A stretch of 44,985 bases of DNA from an uncultured Flavobacteriaceae bacterium (lineage in GTDB: Bacteria; Bacteroidota; Bacteroidia; Flavobacteriales; Flavobacteriaceae), in NCBI GenBank assembly GCA_905181615.1, contig CAJIYH010000001.1, forward strand, positions 150,082-195,066, read 5' to 3'. Below the pieces are notes generated by a model. The model did no database searches. It saw only the letters and a list, made by a program, of their open reading frames with translations, and was not told the DNA's origin. The first letter of the stretch is position 1, and the number at the start of each line of letters is the position of its first letter. The translations under genes were made by a program, and so were the position numbers. Below are positions 18,540 to 24,820 of this stretch, piece after piece.

Positions 18540-18778
18540 GAAAACAGGAATTTTTGTTCTCGTTTATCATTTTTATTCAAATTTAAAAAAATAAGTTCAT
18601 TGTGAAATTAAACTTTTTTTTCAATACTATTTTGGACCGGTCTAATAATTGCTGGAAGATCTTCTTTTAATCTTTGAGGGTATTTGACCGAGGTCTTTTA
18701 ATTAAAAAACGGTTACACTATTAAAGTATAACCGTTTTATCATTATAAGTTGCTCCCCCTATTATTCAAAGTTGCAGC
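18540..18778 (-). repeat. Shared 3' tail, copy 2, with terminator and promoter-bearing spacer
   Basis: On the minus strand, after the cupin stop, come GCTGCAACTTTGAATAATAG, a GGGGGAGCAAC stretch, and a hairpin with arms AAAACGGTTACAC and GTATAACCGTTTT (18706-18738) followed by T-run: a good terminator. A further 165 bases (18541-18705) match the same part of copy 4 at 20595-20760, including a TAnnTTTG-type box (CAAATTTA on the plus strand, 18578-18585). The GH71/99-like gene may be transcribed from this box. The spacer 18468-18827 has nothing else. Confidence 0.8.
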
Positions 18779-18827
18779 ACCAATAAATCTTTTAGTGAAT
18801 TAAGTTAGTACTGAATATTAAATCGGT

Positions 18828-19229
18828 CTAATTATCATTTAGCCTAAAAGCCGCTACTTCATCATAAGCTTCTTGGGTTAAGACTTCAGTCCATTCTGTC
18901 TCACCCTTGTAAACAGCCAAATAAGTTACGTCTTGATATTTTGAGGAGGAGTGCCAGTGCTCTGTATTGGCAGTACATTTTAAAATATCACCTTCTTTGA
19001 TCACAATTGGTTGTTTCTCTTTTTCTTGGTAATAACCTTTTCCGGAAACAACAATTAAAACCTGACGATCTGTATGCTTGTGCCAATTCAATGTTGAATT
19101 CGCCTTGAAAGTTGCTTTGGTAATGTTGTAGGATAACGATTCATCTGCTCGAATCAGTGGATTCAACCATGCTTCACCTAAATAATTGGTGTTCGGTGCC
19201 TTAAATCCTTCTTCAAGATATGATGTCAC
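18828..19229 (-). CDS. Cupin domain protein
   Basis: A 133-residue cupin. Motif 1 is NWHKHTDRQVLIVVSGKGYY with two histidines and a glutamine in place of the usual glutamate; motif 2 has NTEHWHSS. The reading frame opens at a GTG at 19229; no ATG lies in frame upstream, and related proteins begin slightly earlier (NEYE precedes this point in frame), so the 5' end may be damaged or recombined. It forms one unit of the shared-tail array with copy 2 at its 3' end. Ligand unknown. Confidence 0.75.
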   Translation of the reverse strand: MTSYLEEGFKAPNTNYLGEAWLNPLIRADESLSYNITKATFKANSTLNWHKHTDRQVLIVVSGKGYYQEKEKQPIVIKEGDILKCTANTEHWHSSSKYQDVTYLAVYKGETEWTEVLTQEAYDEVAAFRLNDN

Positions 19230-19313
19230 TTCGTATTCATTGGTTTGTACATGATAGCTACGATCATAAAGATGTAAAATAATATTTATGTTAACATGCT
19301 TGTTAAAAATACA

Positions 19314-19537
19314 AAAACGGCTACACTATAAAAGTATAACCGTTTTATCATTATAAGTTGCTCCCCCTATTATTCAAAGTTGCAGCACAACTTTTTCTTT
19401 AGTCGATCCACTCGCCTTGGACGATATCCATTTCTCCTTCATCAAAAACACATAAGTAACAAGTGTAAACTTCCTTTAATTGTGAAGGAAGTGGCTCGAT
19501 GATTCCTTGGTTTCTAATTTGTACCTAACGGTTTGTG
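19314..19537 (-). repeat. Shared 3' tail, copy 3, with relic C-terminus and terminator
   Basis: The minus strand encodes an open C-terminal relic (QIRNQGIIEPLPSQLKEVYT, then FDEGEMDIVQGEWID and TAA) running from about 19533 to 19402, then the common GCTGCAACTTTGAATAATAG segment and the AAAACGG hairpin (19314-19346). Copy 4 has the same relic but with an indel and a changed stop. The relic has no start and no upstream coding part, so it is the 3' end of a lost gene. It lies in the gap 19230-19660, downstream of the sigma-factor unit. Confidence 0.82.
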
Positions 19538-19655
19538 TATGAAACGTAGCGGGTTTTTACCCACAAAACTTTAGGTTTTGCACTTATCGTTATTTTATGC
19601 TTACACTTTTGTTTTATCACTTAAACCGCAATTATTTTTATACGGTGTTGCCAGT
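19524..19655. other. Long imperfect inverted repeat, recombination-site-like
   Basis: The left end CTAACGGTTTGTGTATGAAA with GTAGCGG nearby is a rough complement of the right end CCGCAATTATTTTTATACGG with TGTTGCCAGTAG. Inner stems (GCGGGTTTTTACCC) are also visible. The length, about 130 bases, and position just 3' of a small operon resemble integron attC-type or similar foldable sites, but it does not fit the strict attC core GTTRRRY. Treat as a candidate site only. Confidence 0.4.
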
Positions 19656-19660
19656 AGTTT

Positions 19661-19951
19661 TTATCTTTTAAATCTATTAATTACTTTCTTTATAAATTCG
19701 GAAATAATATTTAAGTCCTTTTTTATTGAATCTTTTTCAAATTGGCTGACGTTATTTCTTTTCGTTTTAGCCCAATTTAATTTCAAAGTAGCTATGTCTG
19801 AATTAATCGAATCTTTCTCGAATTGACTTACTTTACTTTTAAACTCATTTATGAGCTTTGATACTTGAATATTAATTTTTTCTGATTGAGGCTGTTCATA
19901 CCAAGTATCTTTTATGTCTTGCCAAATATTTTTCTGTTCACTATTCCACAT
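19661..19951 (-). CDS. Small protein co-transcribed with sigma factor (possible anti-sigma or accessory)
   Basis: A 96-residue, highly charged, probably helical protein, with no membrane helix. The phrase VSQFEKDSI occurs twice about 28 residues apart, so it arose by internal duplication. It starts four bases after the sigma-factor stop. In related flavobacterial pairs the second gene has an FEK-containing segment followed by a membrane helix; here the end (VINRFKR) stops short, so it could be a truncated partner. Function unproven. Confidence 0.6.
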   Translation of the reverse strand: MWNSEQKNIWQDIKDTWYEQPQSEKINIQVSKLINEFKSKVSQFEKDSINSDIATLKLNWAKTKRNNVSQFEKDSIKKDLNIISEFIKKVINRFKR

Positions 19952-19955
19952 AATA

Positions 19956-20447
19956 TTATATTTTATTTGTTATACAATCCAATAGGATATTTTTAATTCT
20001 TTTCATTTTTATTGCAATATGATTTTCTGTTAATCCAGTTATTTCAGCAATTTTTTTATACTTCACTTCTTCTAAATAAAGGATAATGATTGATTTATTT
20101 TCATTGTTTAATTTTGAAATACAAGAAGTCAAAGCATTATACTTTTCTTGCTGATTATTCTCAATAGGAACTTCGACAGGAATGAATTGAATTGATTCTA
20201 ATTGAAGTGTCTTGTTATAAGTTTTAACTGATTTTTGTTTTGAGCGAAGACAGATATTTAGTGTAATTCTGTAAATCCAAGTGTCAACACTCGAATTGCC
20301 TTTAAAAGTTGGAAGAGATTTCCAAATTGCAAAGATTACTTCTTGGAAAAGGTCTTGAGGTTCTAAAGGGGAAACTGCGTAAATTTTACAAATTCTATAA
20401 ATTTTCTCTTTATTATTCTCAAGTAGCTGTTCATATGTTTCTGTCAT
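19956..20447 (-). CDS. ECF-type RNA polymerase sigma factor
   Basis: A 163-residue sigma-70 family protein. Region 2 is IYRICKIYAVSPLEPQDLFQ followed by EVIFAIWKSLPTFKGNSSVD and TWIYRITLN, which bind core enzyme and the -10 element. Region 4 is IIILYLEEVKYKKIAEITGL then TENHIAIKMKRIKNIL, a helix-turn-helix for the -35 side. It and its small partner are flanked by an imperfect 17-18 base inverted repeat (19642-19660 and 20543-20560), and so look like one mobile unit. Targets are unknown. Confidence 0.9.
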   Translation of the reverse strand: MTETYEQLLENNKEKIYRICKIYAVSPLEPQDLFQEVIFAIWKSLPTFKGNSSVDTWIYRITLNICLRSKQKSVKTYNKTLQLESIQFIPVEVPIENNQQEKYNALTSCISKLNNENKSIIILYLEEVKYKKIAEITGLTENHIAIKMKRIKNILLDCITNKI

Positions 20448-20542
20448 TGCTTTTTATGTCTTTCATTATTACTCTCTACTTATTTAGTGACAAGAGTATT
20501 CGAAATATGACAGATTTTTAAATTTATTTACGGATTTTCTTA

Positions 20543-20560
20543 AATTACTGGCAACTCGTT
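20543..20560. repeat. Terminal-type inverted repeat flanking the sigma-factor unit (right arm)
   Basis: AAATTACTGGCAACTCGT here is the near complement of ACGGTGTTGCCAGTAGTTT at 19642-19660. The two arms enclose exactly the sigma-factor gene and its partner. About 15 positions match, with one single-base gap. This suggests that the pair of genes moved or was exchanged as a unit. Confidence 0.55.
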
Positions 20561-20594
20561 ATATGTAAAACAAACGTCCTGTTTATAGATCTGT

Positions 20595-20990
20595 GTTTCC
20601 GGATAACAGGATCTTTGTTCTCGTTTATTTTAATTCAAATATAATGAAACAGAGGATAAAGAAACTTTAATCCTTTTCAATACTATTTTGAACTGGTCTA
20701 ATAATCACAAGAAAATCTTGTCTTAATCTTTTTGGGTGTTTGAACGAAGTCTTTTAATTAAAAAACGGTTACACTATAATAGTATAACCGTTTTATTGTT
20801 ATAAGTTGCTCCCCCTATTATTCAAAGTTGCAGCATAACTTCTTCTATTGACGATCCACTCGCCTTGGACGATATCCGTTTCTCCTTCATTAAGAATATT
20901 AAGGTATCGTTTTAAACCTCCTTTAATTTTGAAGGAAGTGGATTGATGAAATCGTTGGTTTCTAATTTGTAGTTAACGGTCTTTGTAAAT
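20595..20990 (-). repeat. Shared 3' tail, copy 4 (longest), with relic, terminator and spacer
   Basis: On the minus strand: relic coding end (FINPLPSKLKEV then stop, and in another frame NEGETDIVQGEWIV), the common GCTGCAACTTTGAATAATAG segment, terminator hairpin (20762-20794), then the 165-base spacer shared with copy 2, including the box CAAATATA (20636-20643 on the plus strand). Copies 3 and 4 are alike up to TAACGG at about 20985 and then diverge. It follows the CDF transporter gene. The gap 20448-21058 contains only this repeat and the inverted-repeat arm at 20543. Confidence 0.82.
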
Positions 20991-21058
20991 AAACACAAAC
21001 CTATCGGAAAACCTTTGCTAGCTAAATTTTATAGACGTTATTGTAAGTAGTGCTTCGT

Positions 21059-21853
21059 TTACTTGCTCAATTTCAGTATTCGAAATGCACCTTGAATTAC
21101 CAACACAAAAACGATTGTTCCTATAATCAAGTCAGGTTTATTGGAACTCAACCAATTTACCAAAATTCCTGCAAATATTACTCCTAAATTGATAATCACG
21201 TCATTCGAGGTGAAAATCATACTTGCTTTCATATGTGCTTCTTCTTTGCTCTTTGACTTTTGCAAAATATAAAGACAAAACCCGTTTGCTATAAGTGCAA
21301 AAATCGAAACGATAATCATTGTCGAAAAATTGGGGAGTTTCTCGTCTCCGAAAAATCTTCTTAATACTTCTAAAAATCCAATAATCGCAAGTGTTATTTG
21401 AAAATATCCAGCAAGTTTTGCTATCCGTTTTTTCTTAATTAAAGTTCCCCCTACGGCAAACAAACTAATTCCGTAAACGAAACTGTCGGCAAGCATATCT
21501 AAACTGTCGGCAACAAGTCCCATTGACTTAGAGATAATTCCTGTTGTTATTTCAATTATGAAAAACGTAAAATTTATAGCAAGTACAGACCAAAGTAGTT
21601 TTTTTTGGTTTGAATTTTCTTTAAATTCTGTTTGGTCAGTTTGTTCGGTCGAGATTTTCTTTCCGCCTAAATTTAGTTCGATAATAGACTTTTCGATTTG
21701 GTGAATTTCTCCGCAGTGAAAAACAGTCAATTTTCGGTTGAGAATATCAAATTCTAAATTTGCAATACTTGAGATCCCGTCTAATTTCATTCGGATTAGA
21801 TTTTCCTCTGATGGACAGTCCATTTTGGTGATTTCAAATATTGTTTTTTTCAT
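21059..21853 (-). CDS. Cation diffusion facilitator (CDF) transporter with N-terminal metal-binding-like domain
   Basis: A 264-residue protein. Residues about 1-75 resemble an HMA-type ferredoxin-like fold with a TKMDCPSEENLIRMKL loop that keeps one cysteine of the usual CxxC. Residues about 85-264 form six membrane helices with CDF metal-site patterns DSLDMLADSFVYG (helix II) and TSNDVIINLGVI (helix V). The usual long cytoplasmic C-terminal domain is missing. It probably exports zinc, cobalt or a related divalent ion. It lies 28 bases after the acetolactate decarboxylase gene in the same unit. Confidence 0.85.
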   Translation of the reverse strand: MKKTIFEITKMDCPSEENLIRMKLDGISSIANLEFDILNRKLTVFHCGEIHQIEKSIIELNLGGKKISTEQTDQTEFKENSNQKKLLWSVLAINFTFFIIEITTGIISKSMGLVADSLDMLADSFVYGISLFAVGGTLIKKKRIAKLAGYFQITLAIIGFLEVLRRFFGDEKLPNFSTMIIVSIFALIANGFCLYILQKSKSKEEAHMKASMIFTSNDVIINLGVIFAGILVNWLSSNKPDLIIGTIVFVLVIQGAFRILKLSK

Positions 21854-21881
21854 TCGATTTGTTTGTTTTCAGACGATAAAA

Positions 21882-22583
21882 TTACTTTGAAACTTTTATG
21901 GTAACGTTAGAAGAATTAAAGTCAAGTTCATCGATATGCCCCAATACTTGACGATCGTCGGAAATAAAGTGCGCATGGAAAAAACTATCATGATGGGTGA
22001 AAACAGCCTTATGATGGCGAGAAAAGAAACCAATTAAAGATCCGCTAATACCATTCAACTCATATTGAGTTAATCCTTGGTGAGCTTCATCTGGTGATGA
22101 CACTTGCTTACCCTCAGGTAAATTAACACTATGAAGTTTCATTTTATTAAAAACCCCATCAATACGTATCAACAAAGGTTGGTCATAATTTTTATAAACT
22201 GAATCAATCTGTTCTTCTATTTCTTTTAGCGAGTAATTATCAAGAGTAAGTTCAACAACTTTTAAATCACTATTTGTGCTGTATACAAAAAAGGGAGCCC
22301 TGACTGAGGGGATTTTAGTTACCTGATGAGAAACACTATCAATAACCTTCGATACATATGTTTGTCCTTCAAATACTACTATTTCTCCCTTCAAAAACTC
22401 AATAGGTCCTAATCCATAGGTTTCCTTGTTATTTAATGAATCTGTTGCAATCTTACCTTTTAAATCTCCTTTCCACATCACATCTCTCATTTCACCAACA
22501 ACCTTTATAGAGGAAGTGTTAGTCGATTTAGTACATGAGACAAACAGAAGCACGCAAAAGATGTAAATAATATTTTTTAACAT
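21882..22583 (-). CDS. budA: Alpha-acetolactate decarboxylase, lipoprotein form
   Basis: The ATG at 22583 starts a lipoprotein signal (MLKNIIYIFCVLLFVSC) and is preferred over the codon at 22598, which lies in the repeat hairpin. The domain shows YGLGPIEFLKGEIVVFEGQT, VRAPFFVYS, HQGLTQYELNGISGSLIGFF and HAHFISDDRQVLGHIDELDF, the BudA pattern with three zinc-binding histidines expected in the last two stretches (H-x-H and GH). BudA converts acetolactate to acetoin. An exported lipoprotein form is seen in some Bacteroidota. No acetolactate synthase is in the window. Confidence 0.85.
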   Translation of the reverse strand: MLKNIIYIFCVLLFVSCTKSTNTSSIKVVGEMRDVMWKGDLKGKIATDSLNNKETYGLGPIEFLKGEIVVFEGQTYVSKVIDSVSHQVTKIPSVRAPFFVYSTNSDLKVVELTLDNYSLKEIEEQIDSVYKNYDQPLLIRIDGVFNKMKLHSVNLPEGKQVSSPDEAHQGLTQYELNGISGSLIGFFSRHHKAVFTHHDSFFHAHFISDDRQVLGHIDELDFNSSNVTIKVSK

Positions 22584-22597
22584 GCTGTAAAAATACA

Positions 22598-22670
22598 AAA
22601 ACGGCTACACTATAAAAGTATAACCGTTTTATCATTATAAGTTGCTCCCCCTATTATTCAAAGATGCAGC
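22598..22670 (-). repeat. Shared 3' tail, copy 5 (short), with terminator
   Basis: On the minus strand, eleven bases after the methyltransferase remnant stop, comes GCTGCATCTTTGAATAATAG, a GGGGGAGCAAC stretch and a hairpin AAAACGGCTACAC/GTATAACCGTTTT (22598-22630) with a T-run. The bases just beyond it (GTATTTTTACAGCATGTTA) are also like those beyond copy 3, up to the start codon of the next gene. This copy lacks the EWID relic. Confidence 0.82.
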
Positions 22671-22680
22671 CAAGAATTTC

Positions 22681-23030
22681 TTAATTCACCTTCCTCGCTA
22701 CATAGAAACCATACCCAAAGTAATCCTTAAACCTTTTGTATAGCTCTATTTCATCTTTGTAAGATTGAACAACTTCTTTTGTCTCTTCGTCTTTGGAAAG
22801 ATCTTTCTTAAGAGTTGCGAGCTCCTTTTCTAAAGGACTATAGTAATTGCTGAGCCAACTTTCTTCAGATAGAATGAAATGATCAAGGAGTTGGTATCCG
22901 GATTTATGGAGTGTCCTGATCTTTCCTTGAGCATTGTCTATTTCGGGGTATTCGGTGTTCCAATACGTTTCTATCTCAGCCGGACGCTCGTTTGTTAACC
23001 AAGTGATTTCGCTTAGCGCTATGTTAGTGG
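22681..23030 (-). pseudogene. C-terminal fragment of class I SAM-dependent methyltransferase
   Basis: The minus strand encodes ALSEITWLTNERPAEIETYW then EYPEIDNAQGKI and a C-terminal KDYFGYGFYVARKVN, which is the second half of a UbiE-like methyltransferase common in flavobacteria. The SAM-binding first half (with a DxGxGxG loop) is missing; the frame runs upstream into unrelated bases near 23040 without a start codon other than a TTG. So this is a 5'-truncated remnant. It marks the border with the metal island. Confidence 0.7.
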
Positions 23031-23047
23031 CAAGGCTAAGACAACAC

Positions 23048-23070
23048 AACCCGATAGACAAAATCGGGTT
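23048..23070 (+). terminator. Stray hairpin with T-run (island border)
   Basis: Arms AACCCGAT and ATCGGGTT enclose seven bases and are followed by CTTTTTGA on the plus strand. There is no plus-strand gene before it, so it is either a leftover of rearranged DNA or protects the ArsR promoter from read-through. It sits at the edge between the methyltransferase fragment and the metal island. Confidence 0.45.
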
Positions 23071-23096
23071 CTTTTTGATATTTTATATTTTAGTAG

Positions 23097-23126
23097 TTGC
23101 TTAAATAAACAAATTGACTATATTTT
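23097..23126 (+). promoter_or_regulatory. Bacteroidota-type promoter for the ArsR operon
   Basis: TTG at 23097-23099 and TATATTTT at 23119-23126 are 19 bases apart, fitting the TTG/TAnnTTTG pattern with one mismatch. The ArsR start codon lies only five bases after the second box, so transcription would begin at or near the ATG (leaderless or a start slightly downstream). Based on motif match only. Confidence 0.5.
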
Positions 23127-23130
23127 CAGT

Positions 23131-23505
23131 ATGGACAACATTTCTTGTATAAGACAACAGGCGGACATTAAACAAATCAACCGTTGTAAAGACCGAGTTT
23201 CAGAACTGAACGGTTCGTTTGACTATTTATCGAACGGACTTGAATTGGCTGGTAATAATGTAAGACTGAAAATCCTGTTCTTACTTTACGAAGAGAAACA
23301 ACTTTGCGTTTGCGACTTGAGCGACATTCTCGGAATGACCATTTCGGCAATTTCACAACACCTGCGAAAACTCAAAGACCGAAAACTCATTGAAACAGAA
23401 AGACAGGCACAAACCATTTTCTACTCATTGACAAAAGAGTATGGAAAAATGCTCAAACCGTTTTTCAAAATACTTCACGAAAATAAAATTTTGGAATCAA
23501 TATGA
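23131..23505 (+). CDS. ArsR-family metalloregulator
   Basis: A 124-residue winged-helix repressor. The segment LCVCDLSDILGMTISAISQH contains the alpha-3 metal motif CxCD typical of arsenic/lead/cadmium sensors and the recognition helix; extra cysteines occur at the N-terminus (SCIRQQ and NRCKD). It leads the operon, overlaps the next gene by four bases (ATGA) and probably represses it until metal binds. Which metal cannot be told; the MerT-MerP gene points to mercury or another soft metal. Confidence 0.9.
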   Translation: MDNISCIRQQADIKQINRCKDRVSELNGSFDYLSNGLELAGNNVRLKILFLLYEEKQLCVCDLSDILGMTISAISQHLRKLKDRKLIETERQAQTIFYSLTKEYGKMLKPFFKILHENKILESI

Positions 23506-24101
23506 AAACAGACAAAAAATTAATCGGCGCAGGACTTTTAACAGCATTTGCTGCTTCACTTTGTTGCATCACACCAGTTTTGGCTCTTGTTGCTGGGACA
23601 AGTGGGCTTGCTTCTAGTTTTTCGTGGCTCGAACCTGCAAGACCATATTTCATCGGTTTGACAATTTTGGTTCTTGGTTTTGCCTGGTATCAAATGCTAA
23701 AGCCTAAAAAGGAAATCGATTGTGAATGTGAGACAGACGAAAAACCAAAATTCACACAGTCCAAAACTTTTTTAGGAATTATAACTGTATTTGCAATAGT
23801 AATGTTGGCATTTCCATACTATTCAGGAATTTTTTACCCAGACACGGCAAAACACATTATCGTAGTAGATAAATCGGATATTAAAACAACTGAATTTAAA
23901 ATTAGTGGAATGACCTGTGCGGGTTGTGAGGAACACGTAAACCACGAAGTAAATAAACTCAGCGGAATCGTGAGCTCAAAAGCATCATACGAAAGTGGAA
24001 ATGCAATCATTGAATTTGATAAAACCAAGACCAATGAAGCGGAAATTGAGAAAGCAATTAATTCTACAGGTTATAACGTGACCGACAAAAAAGAAAAATA
24101 A
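23502..24101 (+). CDS. merTP: MerT-MerP fusion mercuric transport protein
   Basis: A 199-residue protein. The first part has a helix with the vicinal cysteines SLCCITPVLAL, a second helix and a loop with CECE (DCECETDEK), matching MerT. A third helix precedes a C-terminal HMA domain with GMTCAGCEEHV, the MerP metal site. The fused form is typical of Bacteroidota. It moves mercuric or related ions through the inner membrane. No mercuric reductase gene is in the window, so its job may be in general metal traffic rather than classic mer detoxification. Confidence 0.9.
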   Translation: MKTDKKLIGAGLLTAFAASLCCITPVLALVAGTSGLASSFSWLEPARPYFIGLTILVLGFAWYQMLKPKKEIDCECETDEKPKFTQSKTFLGIITVFAIVMLAFPYYSGIFYPDTAKHIIVVDKSDIKTTEFKISGMTCAGCEEHVNHEVNKLSGIVSSKASYESGNAIIEFDKTKTNEAEIEKAINSTGYNVTDKKEK

Positions 24102-24307
24102 TGGAAACTATATTGACATCTGAAATAACTTGCCCAAACTGCGGACATAAAAAAGTAGAAGAAATGCCAACGGAATCTTGTCAATTCTTTTATGAATGTG
24201 AGAGTTGCAAAACGGTTCTAAAACCAAATGAAGGAGATTGTTGTGTTTATTGTTCTTACGGAACTGTGCCTTGTCCGCCGATTCAAGAAAACAAAAGTTG
24301 TTGCTGA
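24101..24307 (+). CDS. GDCCVxC domain-containing protein
   Basis: A 68-residue cysteine-rich protein. ITCPNCGHKK and CESCKTVL each form CxxC pairs, and GDCCVYCSYG is the family hallmark; the protein ends in SCC. It probably binds zinc or soft metals. It starts on the last base of the MerT-MerP stop codon, so the two are translationally coupled, and this gene commonly stands after merTP in Bacteroidota islands. Function otherwise unknown. Confidence 0.9.
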   Translation: METILTSEITCPNCGHKKVEEMPTESCQFFYECESCKTVLKPNEGDCCVYCSYGTVPCPPIQENKSCC

Positions 24308-24342
24308 AAAGACAATACTCTAAAAAATGATATATTAGGAAA

Positions 24343-24753
24343 ATGCAAACGGAAGAAGAAATCCTAAAAATAAAAAAAGTAAAAAACACCGCAGTACGAA
24401 CGGTTGTTCTGCGCCATCTTTTAAGCCTAGAAAAAGCTCAATCATTAAAGGATATTGAAAATGCGCTGCCCTATATGGATAGAAGTTCTATTTTCAGAAC
24501 ACTAAAAACATTTGAGGAAAACAAAGTTATCCACAGCATTGAAGATGGCTCTGGAATGACCAAATATGCAGTTTGTGCGGAAGGCTGTAACTGCGACCCA
24601 AAAGATTTGCACTATCATTTTTATTGTACTAACTGCGACAAAACGTTTTGTCTTTTCGACGTTCCTATTCCCAATATTCAACTTCCAAAAAATTTCAAGT
24701 TGCAACAAGCAAATATGGTCGTGAAAGGCCTGTGCGACAACTGCAACAGATAA
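24343..24753 (+). CDS. Fur-family metal-responsive regulator
   Basis: A 136-residue Fur-like protein. The N-terminal winged helix contains RTVVLRHLLSLEKAQSLKDI and YMDRSSIFRTLKTFEENKVI; the C-terminal half has DLHYHFYCTNCDKTFCL and a final CDNCNR, giving two CxxC pairs for structural zinc and a histidine cluster for sensing. An extra CAEGCNCDP insertion adds cysteines. It lies in the operon after the GDCCVxC gene and before the TonB receptor, so it may regulate metal uptake or efflux here. Zur-like is likely, unproven. Confidence 0.88.
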   Translation: MQTEEEILKIKKVKNTAVRTVVLRHLLSLEKAQSLKDIENALPYMDRSSIFRTLKTFEENKVIHSIEDGSGMTKYAVCAEGCNCDPKDLHYHFYCTNCDKTFCLFDVPIPNIQLPKNFKLQQANMVVKGLCDNCNR

Positions 24754-24756
24754 TCT

Positions 24757-24792
24757 TTGCAATCGAGTTGCGGTAAATGCTAAATACATTTG
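24757..24792 (+). promoter_or_regulatory. Possible promoter for the TonB receptor gene
   Basis: TACATTTG at 24785-24792 matches TAnnTTTG. Candidate TTG elements stand 14 bases upstream (24768-24770) or 25 bases upstream (24757-24759), neither at the ideal distance. The start codon lies 28 bases after the box. It could allow the receptor to be expressed apart from the regulators. Confidence 0.4.
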
Positions 24793-24820
24793 CAATATTC
24801 TTAAAAACCAGAATAAGCAA

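Noticed and set aside
19500-21058. Integron attC sites
   Set aside because: The long inverted repeats begin with TAACG and end with CGTTA-like bases but do not fit the RYYYAAC/GTTRRRY cores at both ends, and no IntI gene is in the window. Kept only as recombination-site-like.
17071-22670. CRISPR array
   Set aside because: The repeated tails are kilobases apart, unequal in length and separated by genes. No short regular repeats with spacers occur anywhere in the window.
23502-24101. Classic mercury-resistance operon
   Set aside because: MerT-MerP is present, but there is no merA reductase, merB or MerR-type regulator in the window, so I call only the transport protein.
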